Positions 29,102 through 40,565 of a stretch of 64,000 bases of DNA are shown here, one piece after another. The position numbers were made by a program, and so were the translations under genes. Origin of the DNA: Agriotes lineatus (Eukaryota > Arthropoda > Insecta > Coleoptera > Elateridae). The stretch spans positions 1 to 64,000 of the forward strand of contig CALNHX010001914.1 in the NCBI GenBank assembly GCA_940337035.1. Reading direction: 5' to 3'. The notes under the pieces are model-generated. The model was not told the DNA's origin, made no database searches, and saw only the letters and a program-made list of their open reading frames with translations. Position 1 is the first letter of the stretch, and each line of letters starts with the position of its first letter.

Positions 29102-31575
29102 CGGCCGACTTCCGTGCCGATTTGGGGGTGGCTTAATTACACAATTACATGAAAGATTACCTTCTTGATGACGCACGGCCCGGCGTATTTGTAGGCTAAC
29201 TTCCTTGCGCGACGTCGGAGAGGATTCGGTCCCTCTTGAACACCTGGTTCCCCACCTGGAGACGATATTCGCGTCTTCTAAGATTGTACTGTTGGCTCTG
29301 GTTAGCGAAGGCTTTGGAGAGATTGTTTCGCACCACCTCCATTACATCTTCTAGCTTCCGGAGTTGCTCCCTGTATAGGCCTGGAGGCGAGAACCTTATT
29401 CGGGGTTGAAGTCTGGGTCGATTACCTCGCGTAATGACCGTGGTGGAAGCATCTCGCGTTCAAGGTTGAGCAGCGCTGGCGTGAATCCAGTAGATTCGTG
29501 TCTTGAGGTGTTGATGGCGAACATCACTTCCGGCAGCCAGGCGTCCCACTGGTTCTGCTTCCCGCGGGCTAGCTATGCAATTATGGTGCCTATCACTTTA
29601 TTAGCTCTAGGAGTTGGCCTAGGGTGTGCACGGCGGCGTCAGTCGGTGCTGCATGCCGTACTAGGCGGCTAATGCTTGAAAGAGCTTGCTAATATATTGT
29701 GACTTGTTGTCTTAAACTATCATTTCCAAACATGTATATAATTCCCTCCCACAGGGCCTGAGTCACGGTTTTGGCTGTGGCGGAACGTAGTGGATGGACT
29801 TCTATCCACTTCGTAAAGCGGTCTTGGAAAACGAGAAGCCATACGTTGCCCTTCGAAGATCTGGTAAGGGGACCGATTATGTCAGTGCTTATAACTTTCC
29901 ATGGACTTTTGACTCGGGACCAGAACATCTTCTCGGCGGCTTATTGCTGTTGGTGCTTGTACTGCTGGCAAACAGGACATAAATGCACGTACCTACTTGT
30001 TGATGTCATTTTGCATTCTGGGTCAGTAATACAGTTTTTGGATACTAGCCGTCGTCTTTATCACCCCCAGGTGTCCTGCAGCGGGCTAGTCGTGACATTC
30101 CTGCAGAATTTGACGTCGTTGGGGCATCGAAGCGCACAGCTTTCATACGGGTTGGAAACCTTCGGCCAGATCTTCATGCACGTTTGGAAATCTTCAGTAC
30201 AGATTTCCATTTTCCAGTTTCCATGTATTAAATGTGTCGGGGTCATTTTGCACCAAGTGGGTTATCTTCCGAATCCAGGAACACGGGACTGCTGGTTGCT
30301 GGACGGCCATGGGAAAAGGCCGTCGTCGGGATGTCCGAAGGTTCTGGACGAAGCGTCAGCCACGTGGTTGTGAACTCCAGTCCGGTACTTGATTTTGAAG
30401 TCGTATTGTTGAAACTCTAAGGCCCACCTGGCTAACCGGGCTGATGGGTTTAGGAGGTTACGCAGCCACTTTAGACTGCGATGGTCGGTTACGACCTGTC
30501 AGTGGTAGCCTTCAAGGTACCTCTTGTATTTTTTTATGGCAAAAAGCACGGCAAGGCATTCCAGTTCGGTGGCTGAATACCTGGTTTCGGCGTCCGTCAA
30601 GGAGCGGCTGGGGTATGCGATCACTTTCTCTCTTGACCTTCCAACACCTGGGTGAGGACTGCTCCTAGGCCGGTGGAGCTTGCGTCCGTCTGAAGGACAA
30701 ATGCGACGGAGAAATCAAGGCAGCCCAGAATCGGAGCTAAAGTTAGAGCTCTTTTCAGCTCATCTAGGACTTTTTGTTGTCTTTCCGTCCACTTGAATTT
30801 GGCACCTTCCCGAAAGAGTTCGTTTAGGGGGAATGCTATCTGTGCGAACCCTGGGATAAATGTACGATACCAGGAGGCTATACCTAGGAATCGTCTGACT
30901 GCCTTTGGTGTCTGGAAAATTTCTATCTTCAGGATGCCCTCCACTTTCTCGGGGTAGGTTTGTATTCCTTCTTTGTTGACTACATGCCCCAGGTATTTCA
31001 GTTTGGGCTGGCAGAAGTTACATTTCTCGAGCTGTAGCTGGAGGCCGGCGGTTCGTAGTCGTTGAAACATTTCCTGGCCATGCCGCAGATGGTCCTGGAA
31101 CGATCCGCTGACGACGATGATGTCGTCCAGATAACATAAGACATGCGATTCGAGCTCGGGGCCGATGATTCATTCCAAGAATCTTTGGAACGTAGCCGCC
31201 GCTGACTGCAGCCCGAAGGGCATGACCTTGAATTGGACAATCCGTCGCCAGAGACTGTGAAAACTGATATAACAAGCGAGATTTGCCAATATCCATGATT
31301 GAGGTCCAATGTACTAATGTACTGAGCCCCTCGGAGTTTATTAAGAATCCCGTCGATAAAGGGAATAGGGTAGGCATCAGTACGGGTCGCTTCGTTCACC
31401 TTACGGATGTCGATACATAAACGATACTGTTTCGATGGTTTCTTGACTAGTACCATCGGGAAGGTGAACGAGCTGCATGAGGGTTCGATGACTCCTGCTG
31501 ACAACATTTTGTCTACTTCGGCGTTGATAATGGTTTGCATCGACGGGTTCCTCGGGTAGTCACGTTGTTTGATAC
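29102..31575 (-). pseudogene. Ty3/gypsy pol remnant (RT, RNase H, integrase)
   Basis: In minus orientation from 31575: RT start (YPRNPSMQTIINAEVDKML, VLVKKPSKQYRLCIDIRKVN, STLDLNHGYWQI). The catalytic block YLDDIIVVSG at about 31095-31125 is now out of frame. Then come the thumb and RNase H (YLGHVVNKEGI, FVLQTDASSTGLGAVL, and TDHRSLKWL near 30480), integrase Cys/His region, integrase core (STDIIGPLTRSSKGN, 29689-29928) and a C-terminal YRLQVGNQVFKRDR block near 29240. Several frameshifts make it dead. Gag, protease and the 5' LTR are missing. The sequence downstream is interrupted by the hAT and LTR elements described above. Confidence 0.88.
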
Positions 31576-31621
31576 CGCCACCGCCACCAATATGACGCGA
31601 TTGAAGGTATCGGTTATACAA

Positions 31622-31998
31622 CTAACAATACGTCAGTTATGTTGCAAGTGTTCTTTGATTAAATTAAACTTGTGTGTGGTGTGTTTACTGATATATCTAA
31701 TATCTTCTGCGGTATGAACCAGTTAAGGGCATTTAAAGTTGAGTTTATTTATTCAGATAAAAACATTAGATTTAGCAGGTAACATTATTATTAACGCATC
31801 TAATAATTTAAAAGAAAGTCATCCAGTTAAGGAATTTAATTTTCTGTCGGTATCATTAGCACTTATAAAGGGAACAAATATATCGCCACTTGCCACCTGC
31901 GTTGCCTCTCTTCTGTTTTTTTATTTGGTGGAAACAAATTCACATGCTGAAGCAAACCACACAGTGCTACTTTTTCAGTTTTTCATAAATTTTTTAAA
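31622..31998. other. Intergenic, nothing recognised
   Basis: AT-rich; the gypsy likeness stops at about 31575. The 90-codon frame at 31739-32011 shows no motif and overlaps the candidate exon on the other strand. Confidence 0.4.
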
Positions 31999-32249
31999 TT
32001 GCGATTTATAGGTCGATCATCGACGAGATTTTCTAAATTTTCTTCATTTATGTTATTTTCCTCGTTCACGGTCTTTCTTAATCTGTTGCAACGTTTATTG
32101 CTGCTGTTGATAGGTTGTGGGGCCACAATGCTTTTCTGTGGTAAATTGTGAGAAGGCATAGCATCTTGCTTTAGGCGACGAAATCCAGTGGGAAAATCTA
32201 CAAACACCAGAAGTTTATGCACTACACAGTTTGGTGGGGTAGATGCCAC
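31999..32249 (-). CDS. Possible THAP-type exon
   Basis: A minus-strand frame of about 80 residues preceded by a good splice-acceptor-like TATTGTCAG. It contains FPTGFRRLKQDAMPSHNLP, resembling the end of a THAP zinc-binding DNA-recognition domain (…RLKxDAVPxxF). It is followed by a basic and Asn-rich tail and a stop. The N-terminal THAP cysteines are not in this exon and I did not find them upstream. It could belong to a host THAP gene, to a P-type transposase, or be chance. Confidence 0.35.
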
Positions 32250-32950
32250 ACACCTGACAATATAAAATTATCATTCATAAAATGTAGGAAACACACTCTC
32301 ATGTGAATTATAGAAGGTTTCTCATCAACAAAATCTTTTTCCAAGTTTCTTTTGTTGACCTTTTCTTATAAGCCATATTTATTGGTTAGATAAAAGTAAC
32401 CTGATGTTTCATTTGGGAAACGATGAAAGCTTAAATTTCTTTCTCTCCCTTTTTGGTGTGACATCCATATACAAAGCAGTTAATATTATTTATGCACCTT
32501 TTTCCACTCATAATTTAAATACCAACGACAATTATGGTAATACGAGGCAATAAGCAATACAAGCACATCAACCTAATGCAAAAGTATACCTTCAATGGTG
32601 ATTTCGAAAATCACCGCGTGGTGGCGTTCGGTTAATGTCAATCCTTTCAATTAAACCTTTTTGTATTAGTCACTTATTGCCTTATTGACCTACTCAAGTG
32701 CAAAGGAGCTACTCTGTAAAATTAACAAGATATAAAAGAAAGGAAGCCTGAAGCGTGCATGGCCGTAACGATTATAATTTAAAGTAATTGATTAATAGAT
32801 GATTAGATTTGCATTTGAATCGATAAGAGCCTTTAGTTTTTTCCAAGACTGCTGAAAGTGTTTTGAATAAATTACAGAGTGACAATAATTTACCCATGTT
32901 CTATGTGTACCTAACTTCGTTATTTTAAGAGTTACATAAGCGTTTAACTT
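32250..32950. other. AT-rich spacer with a short hairpin
   Basis: No gene recognised. GGTGATTTCGAAAATCACC near 32598-32616 is a small perfect hairpin. Nothing else stands out. Confidence 0.4.
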
Positions 32951-32954
32951 AGAT

Positions 32955-33062
32955 TTTGCGGTATTTGTACGACAAAGTAGTAGGTACTTTGCCGTACAAA
33001 TACGGCAAACTGTAACTTTATAATTAATAAATTTTACTCTGCCGTACAAACACCGCAAAGTA
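32955..33062. repeat. Foldback palindrome, family 4 copy f
   Basis: TTTGCGGTATTTGTACGACA at the left pairs with TACTTTGCCGTACAAATACGGCAAA-type sequence ending at 33008 (23 of 25 positions). A third copy of the right arm, GCCGTACAAACACCGCAAAG, follows at 33041-33060. The loop of the first hairpin is only about five bases. Confidence 0.75.
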
Positions 33063-33207
33063 TAACATTATTATTCCGCTTTGTATGCGAGTGTACGAAA
33101 ATAGTATATTGTATGTTAAGAGCTGAAAGTGCATTATTGCCGCTTGCGCATGTATATTGCTGGTTGAGGCGAAACCGAGTGCATTATTGATTTCCGAGTA
33201 TTTAGCT

Positions 33208-33650
33208 TTACGAAATAAGTAGTCTTTTTATATTTTCTTTTAAATTGATATCAATACTAGTTTTTAATAAGAATTCAATTGCTGGATGCTGATTATCCAG
33301 TTTAAGTAGAGGAATATGACAGTTTTTTAAGTTATTTATCGATTCGTGGTTGCAAAAAACTAAGTCATACACCCGATTATTGATATTAGGTGTGTTATTA
33401 AATTGAAACAAGCCCGAGTAAGCAGTTGTGTCAAAGAAGTTTCTTGATCTGTTATCTATGTTAGAAAGCGCGAAGTAAGTGCTAACACGGTTGGTCCAAT
33501 TCACTTTTGTAAAATTAAAATCACCGACCACTAAAAACATATCGTTTTTGTGATTAGCAATTTTGTCACTCAGAGAAGTCGTGAAGGCTGCCAGTGCTAC
33601 GTCGTCATGCGGTGGAAGATTTAGCGACACCTTAGAGATTTATGATCGAC
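33208..33650 (-). pseudogene. LINE endonuclease fragment
   Basis: A minus-strand frame with FLVVGDFNFTKVNW (the GDFN metal-binding block of LINE endonucleases), then NIDNRSRNFFDTTAYSGLFQ and YDLVFCNHESINN, in the order seen in Jockey/CR1-type endonuclease domains. No RT follows on either side. The upstream part is broken by stops, and the frame loses likeness after residue 125. A dead, truncated LINE copy. Confidence 0.75.
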
Positions 33651-34238
33651 CCCTACAACCAGATGTGGATTCTGTATCTATCGGCAGCCCCACAAATTTT
33701 TGTGGTTCATAATCTTATGCATTTAACTACGCGCCATCTGTGATATTATAGCTGAACTCTCCGACTACTAGTACGTAGCCATTTTCATAGCTGAGTAAAA
33801 AAAATTAGCTTTGTGAAGACAAATTGGCATTATTATGGCAAGTACATCATTTAAAATTTGGAATTACGTTTTCAGATATTGCCTTAACGGAATGAAGCAA
33901 AAATTATCGATTTATCGTTCGACGGAAAAAATTAAAACTTCATTTTTGCAGGCCAGTGTTTTCCTAAAATAGTTGGGATTTTAATTTGAAATTTGGTCAT
34001 GCCCTAATTAGATATGTGCTTTAATAGAAAATCACGTTCCGATAATTACTGTTTAGTCGGAATGCATGATTTGTCCGTTTAAAAATAGACCTGCATTTTT
34101 CGCCTGCTGCCATCTATCAGTGAATATCGCAGCGGGCGCGCTCTTAAGGGAAAATATCATATTTCATTTTATAGAAAAAATTAATTGACAATCAAGTTAA
34201 AATTACTCGCGTAGTCTGTGATCATATATTTATACTAC
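33651..34238. other. Intergenic, nothing recognised
   Basis: AT-rich with no frame of note. No terminal or tandem repeats seen. Confidence 0.4.
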
Positions 34239-34495
34239 TATATTGCTAGCGGCTATGAGTGGGGAGGTCACCGCGAAAGTGAGACAGACAACCAACTCTT
34301 CGATGTATTTGGTGAGCTGTGCGCAAGTGCGTCGTCCGCTCGGTGGGGAAGTGAATCTCACGGTCATGTTTAAAATTAACTTCTAAAGGCGGAGTTCGAA
34401 TTCTCAGGCATGCGCACGAGACGCGTAGTGTTCAGAGTGATACTATGTCGGCGCCGTAATGTTTTCGGCCGTTCCCAGGCCCTACTAGCAATATA
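34239..34495. mobile_element. MITE-1 copy C
   Basis: 257 bp with TATATTGCTAG and CTAGCAATATA ends and the GC-rich body shared with copies A and B (GTGAGACAGAC, GCATGCGCACGAGACGCGTAG-like core, GGCGCCGTAATGTTTTCGG). Confidence 0.85.
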
Positions 34496-34734
34496 TGTAT
34501 AATACATAGACGTCTATGACATATGACATGTGACGCGATTATTTCAACAAATGACGCTCGTTGTCAAGGAAACGTTCGGACGTGGCTAGCTATTTTGTTC
34601 ACGCGGAAAACCAAAATGCTCGGCAAGCGGCAAAGTGATGAAAACGCACGCTCAGCGGCAAATGTCAACTTTCTGTTGTCAAATGACAGAGAGAAATATC
34701 TACTTTCGATGTCAGTCGTCGAAAAAATATTGTA

Positions 34735-34773
34735 CGAAACTAGTATGAAAGTCGCTTTTCCATACTCGTTTCG
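34735..34773. repeat. Short hairpin with family-2 flank
   Basis: CGAAACTAGTATG pairs with CATACTCGTTTCG across a short loop. The preceding bases GTCGTCGAAAAAATATTGTA match the flank of the hairpins at 16868 and 17310. Both strands are open here for about 90-115 codons, but neither product has a recognisable motif. Confidence 0.55.
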
Positions 34774-35094
34774 AAATTCTGGACTCGGCCTGACAGCCTC
34801 TTCTGGAAACATCTCACTTGTACGGAAACGCTCCACTTTCTATACTTGTAACGTAAATTACTATTGTTGTTAACCACGAGTGCAAGTAACTTTTCAATTC
34901 CAATATAAAATTAAGAGCAACATAAACTATGGTTTATTTGTGTGAGAGAAAATAAATTATATTTTGTTACTACATTTCTAATCGAGATGAAAATTGAGCT
35001 TCTGAATTAGGTATATCTGCAAACTTACTTGGAAAGAAAGTTGACAGATAAAAGATTGCAAGCAAAACTGAAAGCAAATTTGATACTGTATGGG

Positions 35095-35579
35095 TCCTTT
35101 AATAAACCGAAAGAAGACAAACAAAAGATAAATGAAGAAACGGAAATAGGAGGCATACAGTCATTTTAAGCCGCCTGCATTTGTACGGGAAATTGGACTC
35201 GAATGAAATACTCCTACATCCAGAGAAGATCATTTTGAAACAAAATTATGTTAAGCCTTAGCATCATCATATCAGAAATACTATATTGTATGCAATAAAT
35301 CCGGAAAGACGACCAAATTATGACGAAATTTGTGCAAGAAAGTCGAGAAAACGAAGGGTTTTCTAAATAATTCTATTTAGCGATGAGGCTAAATTTACAA
35401 ATAGTGGATTATTTAAAAAACATATCTTTTGGGCTTATGGAAATCCACAGGTCACCGTTGAAAGACGAGCTCAACATGTTTTTTTCAATGTTTGGTGTGA
35501 CATTATCGACACAAATATACTTCGTCCTTATTTTTATCAAAAAATTTAAATTCCGAACCATACTTGTTATTTTTAAGAA
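35095..35579 (+). pseudogene. Tc/mariner-superfamily transposase fragment
   Basis: The readable part is ILFSDEAKFTNSGLFKKH, then WAYGNPQVTVERRAQH and VFFNVWCDIIDTN, the middle of the DDE domain in a mariner-related transposase group common in insects. FSDE holds the first catalytic Asp. Upstream, a broken NKPKEDKQK...VREIGL...KQNYVKP stretch fits the linker and second helix-turn-helix but with in-frame stops at 35257 and 35364 and shifts. The later catalytic residues are absent. Non-functional. Confidence 0.75.
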
Positions 35580-36287
35580 ATGAATTGAATTTGACTAAGT
35601 TCCATTAAACGCAATGCAGAATTTTAATTACACTAGACAACATATGTTCATTTTTTTATTTTTTTTTAGAAACGATGTATTATTTTCTTTTCTTTTATAG
35701 TTCTAATAATAGTAATAAAAACAAATTTATTCTGGCACGTCAGGTTTTGAAAAATAAAATTATTGGAAAGTAAATGAAATAATATTAGTTAGGTACCTAT
35801 GTACATTACATGGAGCTGTATGCTATCGTCCCGTTTAAAATGTTTATCTTTTTACCGTACATTATGAAATAAAAAAACGTTCAGCTATCACAAACTGATA
35901 GCCAGAAATCCACCAATTCTTAATGTGATTAGTTCCAGAGCAAAAATGGGCGTGTTTTAAGTGCTCTGACGTAGAAAACCTGCAAGGACATGTCCACTCA
36001 ATGTTCGGCAGAACAAAATTTGTTGTACTATCTTTATTATATTAAAGTAACTTTAAAATTGTGTAAAATTTAAAACTTCTCTTGAAAAAAACTATTTAAG
36101 AACATTTCTCAAAATTCTGACGTGATGGAGCAAATTTGAAATCAGATTCAGAATCAGTATGACAAAAGATATAAACTACACTTATTGATGTAGAAGAAAA
36201 CCAAACTGTGTTGACCAGTGTTATTGTTAGCATGATGGGGCACCTACCCACAATGCGCTATTTGTGTAAAATTATTTATTAGTACTT
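35580..36287. other. Intergenic, nothing recognised
   Basis: AT-rich spacer between a mariner-type scrap and a gypsy pol fragment. No features seen. Confidence 0.4.
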
Positions 36288-38714
36288 AAAAGAGAACACC
36301 TTATGATTCCAACAATAGACGATATCTCATCCCAGTTGGCAAATAAAACATTTACAGTGTTAGACATAAAGGATGGCTATTATCAAGTTGTGAAACGGGC
36401 CAATTTCTGGCACCTATATATATGCATTTCATATATTTTTTATATCCTGCTAGCAATAAAGCTTAACCGTATCCCTTGTATGTCTCAGTATGTATGGTTA
36501 CGTATTATAAGTGCATCGTATGTGCTTGAGTGGAATTTGTGAATATGCAAGACAGCTAATTCCATGAAGCGGAGTTAAAAATAGAACGGAGCCGCGGATC
36601 ACAACGTGGAATTTTTATGAAGAACTGCAACTGCGTGGTGTTTGACCGCGGTTTCATTCGCACTTAAGCCTGCGTCGAGTGCGTGCGTAACGTCCTAGAA
36701 TCCCAGGGACGCCACGCCTGATTTAAAAGTACATTATCAAGTGCCTGTGTAGATTTGCGTTGGCGAGCAGCCGACGCCCGTTGCATCTTAAGCCAAGGTG
36801 CAATTTACCAGAGCGAATCACCACCTTGGAAGCCACTCTGCGGTGTTTTATTCAACACAGCCCGAAGCCTCAATTTTGGTCTCCGAGAAACACACAGCGA
36901 TGGCCTCAGCTCTTTGGCGGAAATATTAAAGCCAAGTTAGTGTCTATTTAAAATAGCGATACGAAGTGAGAAGCGATTGCAACATCTTTGGCAATTGCTT
37001 CAATGAATGATTGCGTATCGAAGATAACGGGGGTTTACTTGCAAGCCGACGCGAAGTTATTGCGTCATCCGCTCACTCAGCGCGTCGCTCGAATTGAATA
37101 TGCCCCAGCAGCGTTTCCAGCCACAAGCGCATTTCACGAATAGACAGCTTCTCCGAGTGCATTTGTGAGCTGAATTCAAATACATTCTGCGCTATCGGTG
37201 TTGGACTTTGCGTTGACAGTTAAACATTAGCGCACTATCTAACCTGCTTTCATGCATGTAGCTTACAATATTTTTATGTAAGTATTATATAGCCTTACAT
37301 GTACTTTTAGGCAATAATGCGAGTAGAAAAAGCTGTCGCTCGTAGATAATTAAAGTATTATTATCAGCTTCACTGTATGTTTGGACGTCGTTCATTCTTG
37401 TTGTTTTGCGTACATGTATTGCTTTGTATTTGTGTTTTTCTTACAGATTATATATCTTTTTATGTAAACTGTTGGGTTTTATTGCTGCTAGTGTTTGCAT
37501 GCATCATTTCAGCATTCCAGGTGACCACAAGCAACTCCAAAATAATATTAGCTTGCCCTTAGCCGCACTGCCGATGTTAATAGAGTCTTATACCTCTCCG
37601 ACTGTTTGAGCTAGCGAATCCAGTGGAATATATATTAATAGTAATAGTAATAAGTAGTTTGTAGGGCTAACTAAAAACCGCATTTCAGTTGCCATTGATG
37701 ATGCCAGCTCAGACTTGTGTACTTTTAGTAATCATTTTGGGAGGTTTCAATTTGAGATTACCATTTGGAATTTCATCCGCTTCCTGAAGCTTTTCAGAAT
37801 AAGAACTATGAAATATTTGGGGACATTGACGATTTAATAATTTCAGGAGCCGATGAAGCTGAACATGATAAAACCTTAACATTGTATTAGGAAGGGCTTT
37901 AAAATACAATATCAAATTTAATTCAAATAAGGTATAGTTTATGCAGAAAAGTTTTAAATATTTTAGAGCAAACTGTCTTAAAACAAAGTGCTAAACCTAA
38001 TCCAGAATATGCCAAAGCAATAGTTGAGATGGATAAGTCAGAAAACAAAAAAGAGTTGGGACGTATCTTACGCATGTCTAAATATTTAGCTAAGTTTTTA
38101 CCTAATATGGCACAAATTACAGCACCATTAAGATATTTAACCAAAAATGATGTTGAATGGAACTGGGGAACAGAACAAGATCAATGCTTAGTGCGTTTAA
38201 AAAATGCCTATTGAATGCTCCCGTTTTATCTCATTTTAACAATAGCAAAAGTATAGCGATTCAAACAGATGCATCTAAGCATAGTGTAGGTGCTTGTTTC
38301 CTACAAGATGGTCACCCAGTAGCTTTCACATCCCGTAGTTTGTCAAAAAGTAAGCAAAGGTATGCTCAAATAGAGAAAGAATTATTAAGTATTGTTCATC
38401 CGGTGGAAAAGTTTCACATATTTATTTATAATAACTCAAATATTGCGGTTCACACCGATCACAAACCTTTGGAACCAATCTTTAAAGGAAATTTAAATAA
38501 AGTGGCCGCTAGACTGCAAAGAATGTTACTAAGATTATTAGGTTATGATCTAAATGTTAGATACATGCCAGGTAAATTTCAATATATAGCAGATACTTTG
38601 TATACAGCTTACTTGCAAGTTAACAATTCTGATGCTAAAAGGGAATTTGATTATGTAATTCATTCTGTAATGAATCAGTTACCAATGTCTGAAGAAATAA
38701 AAATTAAAGTCTAA
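36288..38714 (+). pseudogene. Ty3/gypsy pol fragment split by a solo LTR
   Basis: Left part 36288-36390: KREHLMIPTIDDISSQ...FTVLDIKDGYYQV, the start of RT. After a 1297-bp solo LTR the RT resumes at 37692: SSDLCTFS, LPFGISSAS, then DDLIISGADEAEHD (the residues before DD are lost). Thumb and RNase H follow: KPNPEYAKAIVEMDKSENKKE, NVEWNW-type, AIQTDASKHSVGACFLQDG, AVHTDHKPLE and PGKFQYIADTL. Stops, small deletions and a frameshift at about 38215 make it dead. It belongs to a different gypsy lineage from the copies at 30 kb and 62 kb. Confidence 0.85.
36391..37687. mobile_element. Solo LTR (1297 bp)
   Basis: The insert begins TGAAACGGGCC and ends CCGCATTTCA, with GTTG on both sides (36387-36390 and 37688-37691). 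Removing it and one GTTG joins the gypsy RT codons for YYQV to the next expected residues, so the ends are set by protein context. TG...CA ends and a 4-bp duplication indicate an LTR left after recombination between two LTRs. No coding frame. Confidence 0.65.
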
Positions 38715-38789
38715 GTCGCTACAAATAATGACAGTACACTCAAGAAAATAATTAACTACTTATTAATGGGTGGCCACAAAATAAAAGGA

Positions 38790-40564
38790 AATTAATAATA
38801 ATAATAATACTTTATTAACGGGAAAACCCCATTTTCAAATAAATAACAACAGAATACATTCTATACACCTAACCCATAACAGAAAAACTACTTATTATAA
38901 GAAAAGATACATATATAATTGAATGTTGGATTAGCTAACTACAGGCTAACGTAATACTATAATATAGTGAGATTAATTCACAAATATCAGTACCGCAAGT
39001 ATAATAGATTGAAAAAGCAACACATATTACATAATCATAAAACAAAAGACAATTGTTTATAACTTAAATTAAATTATTAACAGAGGTTTTAAATGATGTG
39101 AGTGAAAGATCAATAATATCAACATTGTTAGTAATACACAATTTATGCGCTAATATCATAAATCTTGACGAAGAATTTTTGTAACTATAGTTCCGACTGT
39201 GGAACGAGACAAGGAATAACGAACAATTGCGCGTAAGTCTTTAAGCAAAATTACATCCATTAAACGTGGACAAGTGATATCCTCCGACAGCAATTTAAAC
39301 AATGTTATTAAATCAGATTTTTGTCTGCGTATTTCAAGAATAGACAAATTAAGCGGTGAAAGGATATCAAAATGATTATAAGTACCCACAACAAATCCTA
39401 GCTTATAAGCACAATAAGCCAAAAACCTATTTTAAACTCTTTCAAGTTTATGTATATATGAGTTCGGTACTGGAGGGCCCATATTTGTGACGCATAATCT
39501 AAGGTAGACCGAACAAAGGAAATAAATAGAATTTTAACAGTATTTACCGAAAATGCCCTTGTATTTCTAGTAATAAATCCTAATAATTGTAACCCTTTAT
39601 TAACGATCCAGTGAATATGTTGGACAAATGTTAATTGATTATCGAAAATAACTCCAAGGTCACAGATTTTGTTAACCTTGGTTAAATTAGCATCGATACG
39701 ATAATCAAAAATCAATGGTTTTTTGATCTAGTAAATGAAATACAGTAGCATTTTTCAACATTTAGTGCCATACCATTCCTTATTGACCAAGTATTTATAG
39801 CAAATAAATCCATTTGCAATTTGTGACAGTCCTTAACTGATTGGATATTCATATACATTTGTAAGTCGTTGGCGAAGGAAAGATAATTGCTATGCTGAAT
39901 AACTTGGCAGATATCATTAATAAAAAGGTTAAAAAGTAAAGGGTCAAGGTGAGACCCTTGTGGTACACCTGATGTGACATTAATTGAATTGTATATAAAG
40001 TTCCTTAATTTGACAAATTGAAGTCTGTCAGTGAGATAACTGCGGATCCACATAATGAGGTAATTTGGGAAACCTATGGTTTTAAGTTTAGATATCAATA
40101 TTTCATGGGAAACTTTTTGTCAAAGGCCTTGGAGAAGTCCGAATAGAATGAGTCTACTTGACTACCATTCTCCAAGGTATTGAAAATATCGTGTTGATAA
40201 ACCAGTAGATTTGTTACTGTTGATTTCCCTTTAGAAAAACCATGTTGCTCCTCAATAATGAAATGTTTACAGTGCCATGTAAGAATAGGAATCAATAATG
40301 ATTCAAATAATTTAGAAATAACAGATAACATACTAATGGGGCGATAATTCCTAACGTCCTCTTTTTTGCCACTTTTAAAAATAGGCGTGACATAGCTAGT
40401 TTTCCATACATCGGGAAATTGTTGAAAATGTAAAGACAGGTTAAATAAAGCACATAGTGGTCTAGTTAAGGAAAATACACATCTTTGTAGGAAATAAACC
40501 GGGATGGCATCTGGACCTGAGTTTAATTGATCTTTTAGCCTGATAATAGCGTTGAACGCCTGTG
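38790..40564 (-). pseudogene. Jockey-type LINE, 5'-truncated, degenerate
   Basis: Reading the minus strand from 40564: AIIRLKDQLNSGPDAIP, TPIFKSGKKEDVRNYRPIS, EQHGFSKGKSTVTNL, FYSDFSKAFD, then after a frameshift at about 40097 GVPQGSHLDPLLFNLFINDI and SFANDLQMY. The catalytic F/Y-A-D-D is here F-A-N-D. The C-terminal region (LGVIFDNQLTF, SVNTVKILFISFVRSTLDYA) runs to about 39156. The 3' end has AATAAA and a (TTA)n tail at 38793-38807. Two further frameshifts are visible. A second fragment of the same family is at 57840-58203. Confidence 0.9.
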
Positions 40565-40565
40565 T

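Noticed and set aside
34523..34873. 116-codon plus-strand ORF as a gene
   Set aside because: No recognisable domain; the opposite strand is also open over the same stretch and it contains a short hairpin, so chance is likely.
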